From contig JAQBXN010000033.1 of NCBI GenBank assembly GCA_027625095.1, positions 1 through 64,000 on the forward strand: DNA of 64,000 bases, written 5' to 3'. Shown in pieces: positions 8,743 through 17,583 of this stretch (position 1 is its first letter; each line of letters begins with the position of its first letter). The notes under the pieces were generated by a model that did not search any database, was not told where the DNA came from, and was given only the letters and a program-made list of their open reading frames with translations. Both the position numbers and the translations under genes were made by a program. This DNA comes from Planctomycetota bacterium. Lineage in GTDB: Bacteria > Planctomycetota > PUPC01 > JACPCR01.

Positions 8743-9807
8743 TCAACGATCCCTGACGCATCGAAAACCTACATGATTCGTGCTGGTGTCCGGTGAATTC
8801 TTGTCTCTTGCACTGGGGCGATAGCGAGTGCAGTAGGAATCACAGCAAAGATAGGATCCGCCCTTCATTACGCGTTTTGGGATATTGGGCTCCTGCGGGT
8901 CAAAGCTGTCCTTCGGGCCTTTCGGGTTATTCTTCGGGCTTTTAAGATAGTAGTCGGGCCGATACCAGTCCGAGCACCACTCCCACACATTGCCGGACAT
9001 ATCGTAAAGACCGAACGGATTCGGTTTGAAGGATTTCACCTTCGCCAAACCAGCATAACCATCATCCTCCGTGTTCACGTTTGGAAAGTCGCCCTGCCAG
9101 ATATTCGCCGGCCACTTTCCATCGATAAGTTTGTGATCGCCCCAGACGTAGCGTTTGCCTTCCATCTTGCCGCGGGCCGCGAATTCCCACTCGGCCTCGG
9201 TTGGTAACCGCTTCCCCGCCCATTTCGCGTACTCGACAGCATCAAACCATGAGACGTGCACCACCGGGTAAGTCTCCTTGCCCTTGATGTTGCTTCCAGG
9301 GCCGGCAGGCTGTTTCCAATTCGCTTCTCTTTTGTATTCCCACCACTGCAGGAAATTTGTCTTACTTGTCACCTCTTCTTCGGGCGCTTTAAAACATACG
9401 GACCCGACGTAAAGATTTTCAGGCGGCACGCCCGGAAAGTCGTCGGGGTTCGGCGCTCTTTCCGCGGTTGTCTGATAATCAGTATCCTCAATAAATCGGG
9501 CGAACTGTGCATTCGTCACCTCGTGTATATCCATCCAGAAGCCATCGACGGTTACCTCATGCTGAGGCCCCTCTTCGTTGTAACCGGGTTCAAACGCGCC
9601 CATGGCAAAAGTGCCACCGGGTATCCAGAGCATCCCCGGTGGCGTGTCTGCTCTCGAAGGAGGAATCTCTGATTTTTCAGGAGTCACCTGTGGTTTTGTG
9701 CTACCAACGTCAATTTTGGCCGCAGCCATGAACGCACCCATTGCAACGATTACGGCGATGCCGCCAATTATTTTTTTCTGAATTGGAATCTCTTGACTCG
9801 ACGACAT
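8743..9807 (-). CDS. membrane-anchored formylglycine-generating enzyme (sulfatase-modifying factor)
   Basis: This 354-aa protein has one N-terminal membrane anchor (about 12-29) followed by an FGE-sulfatase domain (about 55-353) starting at the typical PGMLWIPGGTFAMG. FGE oxidises the CxPxR cysteine of sulfatases to formylglycine. Unlike most FGE-domain proteins it keeps the copper-binding cysteine pair, C321 and C326 in GGSYLCCDSYC, in the same spacing as human SUMF1, and the downstream RYRPSAR and GFRC signatures. It is therefore predicted to be a genuine sulfatase activator acting outside or at the membrane. No intact sulfatase gene lies in the window; only a doubtful fragment occurs at 8-274. 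Confidence 0.9.
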   Translation of the reverse strand: MSSSQEIPIQKKIIGGIAVIVAMGAFMAAAKIDVGSTKPQVTPEKSEIPPSRADTPPGMLWIPGGTFAMGAFEPGYNEEGPQHEVTVDGFWMDIHEVTNAQFARFIEDTDYQTTAERAPNPDDFPGVPPENLYVGSVCFKAPEEEVTSKTNFLQWWEYKREANWKQPAGPGSNIKGKETYPVVHVSWFDAVEYAKWAGKRLPTEAEWEFAARGKMEGKRYVWGDHKLIDGKWPANIWQGDFPNVNTEDDGYAGLAKVKSFKPNPFGLYDMSGNVWEWCSDWYRPDYYLKSPKNNPKGPKDSFDPQEPNIPKRVMKGGSYLCCDSYCTRYRPSARDKNSPDTSTNHVGFRCVRDR

Positions 9808-9923
9808 GCTCTCCCCAATAATATTCTGAACTCAAGTTGAAATATTTGTGAGTCAGGCATTCTATGTTTCTGGAAAAGCTTCACCTGCCACCCCTGAACA
9901 GTTAAGAAAAGTTAGGGACAAAA

Positions 9924-10478
9924 ATGACCGACAGATCCAAACCAAGACCTGCTGTCTTCCTTGACCGAGACGGGACGATTAATGTAGACCCAGGCTACCT
10001 CGGTGACCCGGCAAAACTGAAACTTCTGCCCAATGCAGTTGAGGGGATGTGCCGGATGCGGGATATGGGTTTCGAGCTTGTCCTCGTCACCAATCAGTCG
10101 GGGATCGGACGTGGTTACTTTACGGAGAGCGACTTTCATCTGGTCCAGTCACGCCTTCGTGAACTCCTGGAACCGGCCGGCGTTACGTTTCTTGATGAAT
10201 TCTTCTGTCCCTTTCACATTGAAGCCAAACTGCCGGAGTACCGTTACGTCTCAGAAGATAGAAAGCCTGAACCCGGCATGTTGTTAAAGGCAGCATCGCG
10301 CCACGGCCTGGCCACCGAGTTTTCTTTTATGATTGGTAATTCAGAGACCGATGTAGAAGCCGGCCAAGGTGCTGGATGCCGCACGATTCGGCTGTGCGTA
10401 CCTGAAACCGAAACCAAGGCTGATTTCATCGCTGCAGACCTTCTTGAGGCGGCTCAAATCATTAAGGTACATAGGTAA
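9924..10478 (+). CDS. HAD phosphatase of the HisB-N/GmhB type
   Basis: This 184-aa protein matches the histidinol-phosphatase/D,D-heptose 1,7-bisphosphate phosphatase group: FLDRDGTIN with D14 and D16, TNQSG at 56-60, and a GNSETDVEAG motif IV. Family members usually have a zinc-binding loop with three Cys and a His (CPHH...CxC). Here only CPFH (95-98) remains, and the two later Cys before the RKPEPGM segment are absent, so zinc binding is doubtful. The substrate could be histidinol phosphate, heptose bisphosphate or another sugar phosphate. The stop codon overlaps the next start by one base (TAATG). Confidence 0.8.
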   Translation: MTDRSKPRPAVFLDRDGTINVDPGYLGDPAKLKLLPNAVEGMCRMRDMGFELVLVTNQSGIGRGYFTESDFHLVQSRLRELLEPAGVTFLDEFFCPFHIEAKLPEYRYVSEDRKPEPGMLLKAASRHGLATEFSFMIGNSETDVEAGQGAGCRTIRLCVPETETKADFIAADLLEAAQIIKVHR

Positions 10479-11005
10479 TGCCTTCGAATGAAACTCCCTG
10501 GCTCTGCTTTTCTGATAAAGACCTCCTTTCAGATTGTACAGAGGAGTTCATTCGTTCTGGAGGTCCTGGCGGGCAAAAGCGGAACAAAACTTCTTCGGCA
10601 GTCCGGCTGACACACCTGCCCACGGGCATTATCGTCAAGGCCACAGAGAGCCGATCCAGAGAGGAAAACCGTACCAGCGCGCTCAGACACCTGCGGAGAA
10701 CGATTGCTCTCGAAATACGAAGGGACCTGGATTTGGATCACTACAAATCACCCGCACTGACGATCGGGTATCAGGACGCCTCGAATCGGTTTCGTATAAA
10801 TAAAAAGAATCCGCACTGGCCATTGGTTGTCAGTCACATTCTCGATCTATTGCAGGCCACCAGAGGCCGGGTCAGCGAGTGCAGTAACCTGCTTGGTTGC
10901 TCAACGGGACAACTCATTGACTTCCTGAGCATTGAACCGGACCTGCTGGCGGCAGCGAACGCTGTTCGTGCGTCTCACGGGGTAAAGCCGTTGAAAGCCA
11001 ACTGA
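10478..11005 (+). CDS. stand-alone class I release-factor-like protein (GGQ domain)
   Basis: This 175-aa protein has the catalytic domain of class I peptide chain release factors: RSGGPGGQKRNKT with the GGQ at 31-33, followed by the family's VRLTHLPTGI and SREENR segments. It lacks the codon-recognition domains, so it would hydrolyse peptidyl-tRNA without reading a stop codon, as in ribosome rescue. ArfB/ICT1-type factors have a highly basic C-terminal tail that enters the mRNA channel. Here the tail after the GGQ domain is a neutral helical segment (about 115-175) instead. The gene is coupled by a one-base overlap to the upstream phosphatase. Confidence 0.8.
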   Translation: MPSNETPWLCFSDKDLLSDCTEEFIRSGGPGGQKRNKTSSAVRLTHLPTGIIVKATESRSREENRTSALRHLRRTIALEIRRDLDLDHYKSPALTIGYQDASNRFRINKKNPHWPLVVSHILDLLQATRGRVSECSNLLGCSTGQLIDFLSIEPDLLAAANAVRASHGVKPLKAN

Positions 11006-11105
11006 TCTCTCCTGAAAGCGATGGGAGATACACAGGCAAATTGTGTTTCCACAGACACCACGGATTTGAGTCAACCATGCCTGCAGTGAGCGACTCTGGG
11101 CTGAG

Positions 11106-11963
11106 TCATCGAAAGCCCCCATCCATTCCCTTCCGATAACGACTCGGGTTGATCCCGGGCGCAACGCTCCTCATTCCTGCAGGTTTGTTGTCCCCGTCGA
11201 AATTGACTTTTGAAATATTGGGGTCAATGAAAAAAGGCAGAACTTGAGCGGGCAGCCCCTTCAAGTCTTCTTCTGTCCAGGTATCAACTTCCCTCACCGG
11301 GCCACCCCATGCAGGGCGGTAGCCGATGGCGAGCATTTCCCGCGCATAGTTACCGACATTGGAGAAATTGCCATGAAAAGTCTTGTGATTGAGGAAAACA
11401 GCCGAACCAGCCTTAGCAGTGACCAAAACCTGTTCCGGGTGTTCCTTAAAACGCAGATATGGATTTCCATCTGCATGCATAGACAAGTGGGAACGCGGAA
11501 CTACACGGAATGGGGAAACCTCTGAAGTAAGGTCCTGGAGATAGTAAAGAACGCGAATCATTACCGGAACACTTCCCTCATAACCGAAAATCTTTGAACC
11601 GTATGGCTGGCCATCTGTGTGCAGGCTGATACCTGGATGCCCCGGTTCGGAGCAGGCATAGGTGTATGACATGAAAACCACATCGTCACCGAACACACGC
11701 CCAAGGAATTCAGTGGTCGGTTTATGAGCAATTAATTTTGTGATTTCCCCGCCGTCGCGAAAGAGATGTTGTCGGACCCGTTGATGGACACTGTAATCAA
11801 CGGCTCTCGTTTTCAGTGATTCTGTTTCCGCCCTGAGCATTTCTAAATGCTCAGCAGACAGGAGGTCTGGAATAACCAGATAACCCTCAACCTCCAACTG
11901 AAAGAGCTGTTCTTCGAACGGTAATAAAGACCAGTCGCGGTTATCGATTCTTTCACCAGACAT
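11106..11963 (-). CDS. phytanoyl-CoA dioxygenase (PhyH) family protein
   Basis: This 285-aa Fe(II)/2-oxoglutarate oxygenase has an HTD iron-binding motif at 115-117, a distal His at 197 (KTFHGN) and a following Arg near 208 or 216 that would bind 2-oxoglutarate. Members hydroxylate lipids, small metabolites or natural products; the substrate is unknown here. The start ATG 11963 gives the family-typical short helical N-terminus. It is read in the same direction as the TrpF-like gene but 267 bp away. A hairpin at 12175-12193 sits in that gap, so it is likely transcribed alone. Confidence 0.85.
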   Translation of the reverse strand: MSGERIDNRDWSLLPFEEQLFQLEVEGYLVIPDLLSAEHLEMLRAETESLKTRAVDYSVHQRVRQHLFRDGGEITKLIAHKPTTEFLGRVFGDDVVFMSYTYACSEPGHPGISLHTDGQPYGSKIFGYEGSVPVMIRVLYYLQDLTSEVSPFRVVPRSHLSMHADGNPYLRFKEHPEQVLVTAKAGSAVFLNHKTFHGNFSNVGNYAREMLAIGYRPAWGGPVREVDTWTEEDLKGLPAQVLPFFIDPNISKVNFDGDNKPAGMRSVAPGINPSRYRKGMDGGFR

Positions 11964-12174
11964 TTTTTGTCTCTGAGTTGGGTAATTGTATTGGAGTTAG
12001 TATCTATTCGACGGTCGGGCAGTAATTCGAAGTCGGAATTGGAGTAGCTGCAGTAACCGGAGCTTCCCTGCCCCAAGAGTCCGCCTGGAGGCGTGACTCC
12101 AACCCCGGTTCTGCCTTACCTCAGTTCTGCGATTGGGGAGAACATTTGTAGCACAAAGTTGCACCCCGTGAAAT

Positions 12175-12193
12175 GCCGGAATGCAACTCCGGC
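12175..12193 (-). terminator. hairpin after the TrpF-like gene, weak candidate
   Basis: GCCGGA and TCCGGC form a 6-bp GC-rich stem around a short loop 38 bp past the stop of the TrpF-like gene. No U-tract follows. The remaining gap 11964-12230 also holds two imperfect inverted arms around TTGGAGT (12039-12061) and ACTCCAA (12080-12103), which may be a decayed copy of the element at 56802-57119. Confidence 0.25.
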
Positions 12194-12230
12194 CTGTGAT
12201 TTCGTTTCAGGCCCGCGGCAAGGACGTTCA

Positions 12231-12890
12231 TCAAAGAGACCTTTCAGCATGACGCGCTGCATTCACGAAAGCGATTGCTCTCTCTTTTGAAAAAGTTCCA
12301 TCCTCGTTCTCAACACCTGTATGGGAGTCCACTCCCCAGGGTCGGACAATTCGAATGGCCTCTCCAACGTTGTCCGGATTGAGGCCACCCGCAAGGATCA
12401 CGGGTCTGGAAATTTCGTGAACCAGGCGTCGGCTGATTTCCCAATCGTGCGTCATTCCGGTCGCTCCGGTTTTACCTGTCGCGGGGTCGAAAGTATCCAG
12501 CAGGAAAGCATCCACTCTTTCCTGCCAGTCGTTAGCCTCGTCAATGGCGCTTTCATCTTTCATGATGATGCTCTTGATGGTCTTGATGCCAGGCCGTAAA
12601 CCGCGCAGGCGTGCCACTTCAAACTGATCGATTTCCCCATGCAATTGAATGATTCGAATACCCAGGTAGTCGCATAGGTCTGCCGCTTCAAGTCCGGTGT
12701 CGATGTAAGTGATCAAAGTGGGCGATGCGAATGGTGGAAGTTGATGGATGATGTCACGTGCGCCCTCATCCTCAAGCCCGTTGTGCGGGCCTTTCGGCAG
12801 GCGAAGGGTGAACCCGAGCGAATCAACACCTGCATCAATCGCTGCGAGAGCGTCTTCAAGATTCGAGATTCCAGCGAGCTGAATGCGCAT
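12231..12890 (-). CDS. TrpF-like (phosphoribosylanthranilate isomerase fold) protein lacking the catalytic Cys
   Basis: This 219-aa protein follows the TrpF (beta/alpha)8 pattern throughout: the start strand, LEDALAAIDAGVDSLGF, IQLHG, the acid Asp at D132 (LLDT), a Gly-rich GKTGATGMTHDW and phosphate-binding GVDSHTGVE. Phosphoribosylanthranilate isomerase requires a general-base Cys in the first strand (KICG). Here that position is Ala6 (QLAG). The protein is therefore unlikely to have normal TrpF activity and may act on another aminoaldose phosphate or bind a ligand. It starts with a one-base overlap (TGATG) with the upstream glycosyltransferase, not with trp genes; trpC is 23 kb away. Confidence 0.8.
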   Translation of the reverse strand: MRIQLAGISNLEDALAAIDAGVDSLGFTLRLPKGPHNGLEDEGARDIIHQLPPFASPTLITYIDTGLEAADLCDYLGIRIIQLHGEIDQFEVARLRGLRPGIKTIKSIIMKDESAIDEANDWQERVDAFLLDTFDPATGKTGATGMTHDWEISRRLVHEISRPVILAGGLNPDNVGEAIRIVRPWGVDSHTGVENEDGTFSKERAIAFVNAARHAERSL

Positions 12891-14707
12891 CAGGCAGTGT
12901 CTTTCAGTAAAGCCCTCACCGCGGTCACCAGTGCATCGCCGAATGCCATTCCCAGGAATGGCAAAATGTGCAGGATAAGACGGAAATCCAGCGAGATGGC
13001 GTGAAAAAAGGCAACTGGCGCCGAAACCAGGAACATCCAGAACAGCAATCTCCTGTTCTCAGTCAAGAACCATCTGAGCCATCCAAGAATCGCCAGCCCC
13101 ATCATCAAAGTCGATCCCATGAAGAGAAATTCCCATCCGTAACTGCCAATGTAGATGGATTGCAGCCCGGACATGATGTTAGTGATTGTCTCGCCTGGCG
13201 TGTGCCACTCCGTCAGAAAGTACTTTATGGAGTTGGTTTCCGGCCCTCGATACGGGTCGTCGCTTTTTGGCACAAGCTCATTGTCAACAAATTCAATATT
13301 GCGGTAATACTTCAGATGTTTATTCACCGCGACCATCGGGTCGCCGTATTTCTGTTGCCAATAGATGAAGCTGGGCAGGTGGAACACTAGAGGAATGAGA
13401 ATGGCTGCAACCAAGAGCTTTTTATTCCAGCCATTGCTCCAGTAAACGAAAAGCAGCATGACGACGAGCGTCGAGAAGCTGTTGGTTCTGGTGAGGCACA
13501 TCAGAGAGCCAACGACTGCCAGCCAGATGGTCCGCTTCTTCTGGGACCAGTCTTTTTTCCCGAAGCAAAGAATTACGAACGCCAACCCAAGCATGGCATA
13601 AAGTTCCAGCCGGTATCCCCGCACATTGATGTAGATGAAATTCCCGTTAAACGCGACGAAGGCCGCGGCGAGCAATCCCACCGGACGATTGAACAGCTCG
13701 CGGCCGGTCAGCCAGGTCATAACGATGACGAGGAGTGAGAGACCGATAGTGGTCAGCCGGAGACTTGTTGCGCTGTGCCCCAGGAACCAGCCACCAACCT
13801 TTACCAGGAAGGGAAATAGCGGCTCACGAAATTCGGTATCAATGAAGTAAGACGAACGCTGAGCAATCTCCAGGTAAGTCTGTGGATCGTGGTCCAGTGT
13901 TGCGGCGTGTAATTCAACGAGCTTCTCCCAACGCATGAGGAACGCCATCACAAGGATGACGCCAAGGGCCAGTGATTCAGTCCGGCATATTGTAAGCCGT
14001 TCAGTACGCTGCCACCTCCACAACAATAACGCTGCCAGAGCCAGAACAATTTCTCTGGCAAATAGTCGCAGGTCTTCAGGGAGGACGGCATGAACCGCCG
14101 CAAGACAGCCTAGGGCGGCGAGAAAACCAACTGCCCGTTCAAAGGGTGTATTCAGCGCGGAATACATCAGGAGATAAGTCAGGAGCGCGCCCGCACAGAA
14201 GCAAGCGAACAGATCCAGAGGAAACAGTGCATGAAGACGAACCACAATCAGGTGGGTCTGCCTCGCTTCACCGTCGTCTCTGGGATCGTTCACGGCAATC
14301 CTGATCTGCGTCGGCTCTCCCACCGGGAGCAGCTCTGTAATATCCACTCCGTCACCCTTCTGTTCGTGCAGTGGCATGCTGGTTTCTCTGGTACCATTTG
14401 CAATCGTCATCACCGCTTTGACGTTTTCGATGGGTGAAACCTCAACCATCACACGCTCGTGCTCTGCTCGAATGATGATGCTGTTCGACCGATCTCTGTC
14501 GCCAGGTCTCAATTTCCATGTGGCCTGCGTCTCTTTGCGAACATTTTCCGTCCGACGCAGTTTTCCCAGGTCATTCCAGAAGATAACAATCGATGCGAGC
14601 ATGCCTCCTGCAAGGCAGACCGCAGTAAAACGATCAAGAGATGGGCAGCAGTTCTTGAGATTCAATACAGTGAGGTGCGAATGAAGAGGCTCGGAGGATA
14701 CCTTCAT
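12890..14707 (-). CDS. polytopic glycosyltransferase of the GT-C (ArnT/PMT-like) type
   Basis: This 605-aa integral membrane protein has one N-terminal membrane segment (about 27-45), a roughly 100-residue extracytoplasmic soluble domain, then about ten further segments. An acidic motif before the main bundle (LDHDPQTYLEIAQ) and a following REPLFPFLVK segment match GT-C enzymes such as ArnT and protein mannosyltransferases, which use polyprenyl-phosphate sugars at the outer face of the inner membrane. Acceptor and donor are unknown. The soluble insertion after the first membrane segment is unusual for the family. It is translationally coupled to the Cys-less TrpF-like gene downstream. Confidence 0.75.
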   Translation of the reverse strand: MKVSSEPLHSHLTVLNLKNCCPSLDRFTAVCLAGGMLASIVIFWNDLGKLRRTENVRKETQATWKLRPGDRDRSNSIIIRAEHERVMVEVSPIENVKAVMTIANGTRETSMPLHEQKGDGVDITELLPVGEPTQIRIAVNDPRDDGEARQTHLIVVRLHALFPLDLFACFCAGALLTYLLMYSALNTPFERAVGFLAALGCLAAVHAVLPEDLRLFAREIVLALAALLLWRWQRTERLTICRTESLALGVILVMAFLMRWEKLVELHAATLDHDPQTYLEIAQRSSYFIDTEFREPLFPFLVKVGGWFLGHSATSLRLTTIGLSLLVIVMTWLTGRELFNRPVGLLAAAFVAFNGNFIYINVRGYRLELYAMLGLAFVILCFGKKDWSQKKRTIWLAVVGSLMCLTRTNSFSTLVVMLLFVYWSNGWNKKLLVAAILIPLVFHLPSFIYWQQKYGDPMVAVNKHLKYYRNIEFVDNELVPKSDDPYRGPETNSIKYFLTEWHTPGETITNIMSGLQSIYIGSYGWEFLFMGSTLMMGLAILGWLRWFLTENRRLLFWMFLVSAPVAFFHAISLDFRLILHILPFLGMAFGDALVTAVRALLKDTA

Positions 14708-14838
14708 GTCTGCCGTGGCTCACGCGATCTGGCTCCCCAGCCTTCCTCCTTCAGTTCACATGGCGACACTACACCCAATTGAGCCTTTTAGATCTGGCCA
14801 TAGAGTATCCCGCTGCAAGTAATTAAAGAGCTGTTCCG

Positions 14839-14854
14839 ATTTGTACCGACAAAT
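14839..14854. promoter_or_regulatory. operator-like palindrome before the uptake operon
   Basis: ATTTGTACCGACAAAT is a perfect 6-bp inverted repeat with a 4-base spacer, about 16 bp before the preferred ATG of the binding-protein/permease gene in the divergent gap with the glycosyltransferase. It has the size of a dimeric regulator site. No regulator gene is adjacent, so assignment is only by position and symmetry. Confidence 0.3.
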
Positions 14855-14870
14855 GTCTCGTCCCCACATC

Positions 14871-17549
14871 ATGGTTTCATTGAAACCTCTCCTGCTTCTC
14901 GCCAGCTTTCTGCTCACGTTGAACGCCGAGCAGCCAGAAGAAGTTCGACTTTCCGTGTGGCAGTTACCACGTCCCGAATCGACCAGTATTCGGGCGATGT
15001 GTGACCGCGAGGTCATCCGCGCATTCAAGAAGAAGTATCCATACATCAATCTTTACGCTCCACAGGGAATCTCCATTCCGGAACTCGGTATGGACAGCCG
15101 CCCCCTGATGGCCATCGCCGGAGGTGTCAGCCCGGATGTCATTTACGTGAACTTTCGGCAGTCGGACACCTACATCCAGGAGGGATTTCTTTATCCTCTG
15201 GATGAATGGCTGGAAAAGTTGCCCGACGAAGAACGGCAGGAGCGCATTCTGCCGCAGGTCGAAAAAGTTATTCGGCGTTGGGGCCCGGGAAAGGTGACCG
15301 GTGAAGACACTGAAAAACATTACTGGGCGCTGCCATATGGCAACTACATCAAGGGGATGGTCTGGCGAAAAGACCTGTTTAAGTCCGTCGGATTGGACCC
15401 TGAGAGACCGCCTCAGGACTGGAAGGAATTGATGGATTATGCCCGTCGCTGCACAAATCCGGCAAAGGGCACTCAAGGCCTGCTGTGGGGTAAGGGCGAT
15501 CACTGGTCCTGGTATTTTTACAGCATCATTTGCTCGGCAGGAGCAAGAGCTATGGAGGATCGTGGCGAAGACGAATGGTTCGCTTCCTTTAATACACCTG
15601 AGGCCGTTGCGGCATACGAATTCATTCTTGAACTCGTCGAGGGGAAATGGCGGCATCCCAATGGCGATGTTATCGAAGGGGTGGTCAACAGAGATCTTGA
15701 TGGATGGGCCCTCTGGGACAAAGGGCAGATAGCGATGATGGAAATGTACTTCACAGAAGATTTCCTGGTCGACATCAATCCCGAGCTCGTCGGGATAGCG
15801 CCGGTCCCGCTTGGGCCGGGAGGTCTCCGTGGTTCAGAATTGAATTGCACCATGTGCGGAATCTTTTCCGGCGCTGCGAAAAAGGGTCGAAACGTTCTCG
15901 AGGCTGCATGGAAGTTTGTGCACTTTCTCGGCTCGACCGAGGCCAAGGAGATTCGGACCAAGGTCCTGGTCGAAAACGGCTACGGTATGTTTGCTAACCC
16001 CCGCTATCTGCAAAAGCTCGGATACACCGAGTACCTGCGACGTATCCCCAAGCAATGGCAGGAGTCATTTTCATCCGCCATGTCCGACGGCGAGCCAGAG
16101 CCTTACGGACGCAATTGCCAGATGGTTTACCGATTCATGAGCGAACCGGCGGATCACATGTTGCAAGCCGGAATGGCCACCAGGACTTTCGAAGCCGTGG
16201 AATCAGCTCGCAAGAAGTTGAAGGCACAGAAGCCTGGCATCTCTGATATCGAATTGTCTGCCGAGCTCGTAAAAGTTGACGCTGCCTCTCGAACAAAAGT
16301 CAGAAAGGAAATTCAGAAATGGCTGGATGAATACGTTCGCCTGGCCAACGAAAAGATGATCGGACGTGTGCCGGAGGATGTCATGCAGAAACGGCGGCGA
16401 ATTGCCCTGGTGGTGGCCTCGGCCATTCTCGTCCTCTTCAGCGTGCTTTTCTTTTACATACTGAGAATCTTCACCCCTCCGGAGACCGCCGGAAAGGGGA
16501 GATGGCAATTCAAAAAATTCTGGTTCGCCTACCTGCTGCTTGTCCCAGCCATGGGAGCGATTGCACTCTGGCAATACTTCCCTCTTGGGTGGGGCGGTCT
16601 CATGGCATTCCAGGATTACCGGATTGTCCTGCCAACGAAGTGGGTCGGACTGGATAACTTTGCCACGGTGTTCTGGGATTCCGAATTCTGGCAGGCGCTT
16701 TCCGCTAGTCTGCGGTATGCGTTTCTGTCAATATTTTTTGGCTTTTTCACTCCTGTAGTCTTAGCCATCCTGCTGCATGAGATCCCCCAGGGCAAGGTCC
16801 TGTACCGGACCCTTTATTACCTGCCGGCAGTAATATCCGGGCTGGTTGTCATGTTGATGTGGAAAAGTTTTTTCGACCCGTCGTCCTCGGGTCTTCTGAA
16901 TCAGCTAATTCTGGCTATTCCAACAAATGGGGTATGGCTCTTCGGCGGCCTGCTTTCTGTCATTCTTCTGGGTGCTGGATACTTCAATCACAATGAAGGT
17001 AGAAAGGTGGCCGGCCCGGTCTTCGGCGCCTTGGGAATCGCCGCATGCTTATGCACCTGGCTGTTGGATAGCCTCGTCGAGTTACCTTTTGAACCGCAGA
17101 AATGGCTGGACGATAGTACCTGGGCCATGCCCTGTATCATCCTTCCCCTCGTCTGGTCGGGCGTCGGGCCGGGTTGCCTCATCTATCTGGCAGCCTTGAA
17201 GACGATACCGGAAGACCTCTACGAAGCCGCTGATATCGACGGCGCCGGCTTCATCGCGAAAATCTGTCACATCACCATCCCCAGTATAAAAGTCTTGATC
17301 GTGATCAATTTCATCGGTGCGGTTGTCGGCGCATTCAGAGTCGCCGAATACATCCTTGCCATGACCGGTGGTGGCCCCGCAGGATCCACCCGCGTGCTTG
17401 CCCTCAAGATTTTTTACGATGCGTTCGTCTATCTGAAATTTGGATTCGCCACGGCATCCGCCTGGGTACTCGGGGCAATGCTGATCGGATTTACCGTTTT
17501 CCAACTGAAGCGCCTATCGAATGTCGAGTTCCGCACCGCAGGAAGCTGA
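14871..17549 (+). CDS. sugar ABC transporter: solute-binding protein fused to MalF-type permease
   Basis: This about 892-aa protein joins two normally separate subunits. A signal-like leader (SLKPLLLLASFLLTLNA) precedes a family 1 extracellular solute-binding domain to about residue 490. A tethering membrane segment (about 507-528) follows, then a MalF-type permease from about 550 with the EAA loop (EAADIDGAG near 785) that docks the ATPase. Extra hydrophobic segments lie between the second half of the permease bundle and the EAA loop. The topology works: binding domain outside, one crossing, then a standard permease start. Starts TTG 14841 and ATG 14853 are also possible; ATG 14871 gives the best leader. 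The operon continues with a MalG-like permease and a sialidase-like gene. No ATPase gene is present. Confidence 0.9.
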   Translation: MVSLKPLLLLASFLLTLNAEQPEEVRLSVWQLPRPESTSIRAMCDREVIRAFKKKYPYINLYAPQGISIPELGMDSRPLMAIAGGVSPDVIYVNFRQSDTYIQEGFLYPLDEWLEKLPDEERQERILPQVEKVIRRWGPGKVTGEDTEKHYWALPYGNYIKGMVWRKDLFKSVGLDPERPPQDWKELMDYARRCTNPAKGTQGLLWGKGDHWSWYFYSIICSAGARAMEDRGEDEWFASFNTPEAVAAYEFILELVEGKWRHPNGDVIEGVVNRDLDGWALWDKGQIAMMEMYFTEDFLVDINPELVGIAPVPLGPGGLRGSELNCTMCGIFSGAAKKGRNVLEAAWKFVHFLGSTEAKEIRTKVLVENGYGMFANPRYLQKLGYTEYLRRIPKQWQESFSSAMSDGEPEPYGRNCQMVYRFMSEPADHMLQAGMATRTFEAVESARKKLKAQKPGISDIELSAELVKVDAASRTKVRKEIQKWLDEYVRLANEKMIGRVPEDVMQKRRRIALVVASAILVLFSVLFFYILRIFTPPETAGKGRWQFKKFWFAYLLLVPAMGAIALWQYFPLGWGGLMAFQDYRIVLPTKWVGLDNFATVFWDSEFWQALSASLRYAFLSIFFGFFTPVVLAILLHEIPQGKVLYRTLYYLPAVISGLVVMLMWKSFFDPSSSGLLNQLILAIPTNGVWLFGGLLSVILLGAGYFNHNEGRKVAGPVFGALGIAACLCTWLLDSLVELPFEPQKWLDDSTWAMPCIILPLVWSGVGPGCLIYLAALKTIPEDLYEAADIDGAGFIAKICHITIPSIKVLIVINFIGAVVGAFRVAEYILAMTGGGPAGSTRVLALKIFYDAFVYLKFGFATASAWVLGAMLIGFTVFQLKRLSNVEFRTAGS

Positions 17550-17583
17550 TGGTTGTTCATTAACCATTAACCATTCTTAACCC

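Noticed and set aside
14964..15656. 230-codon minus-strand frame over the binding-protein domain
   Set aside because: Antisense shadow with no recognisable features.
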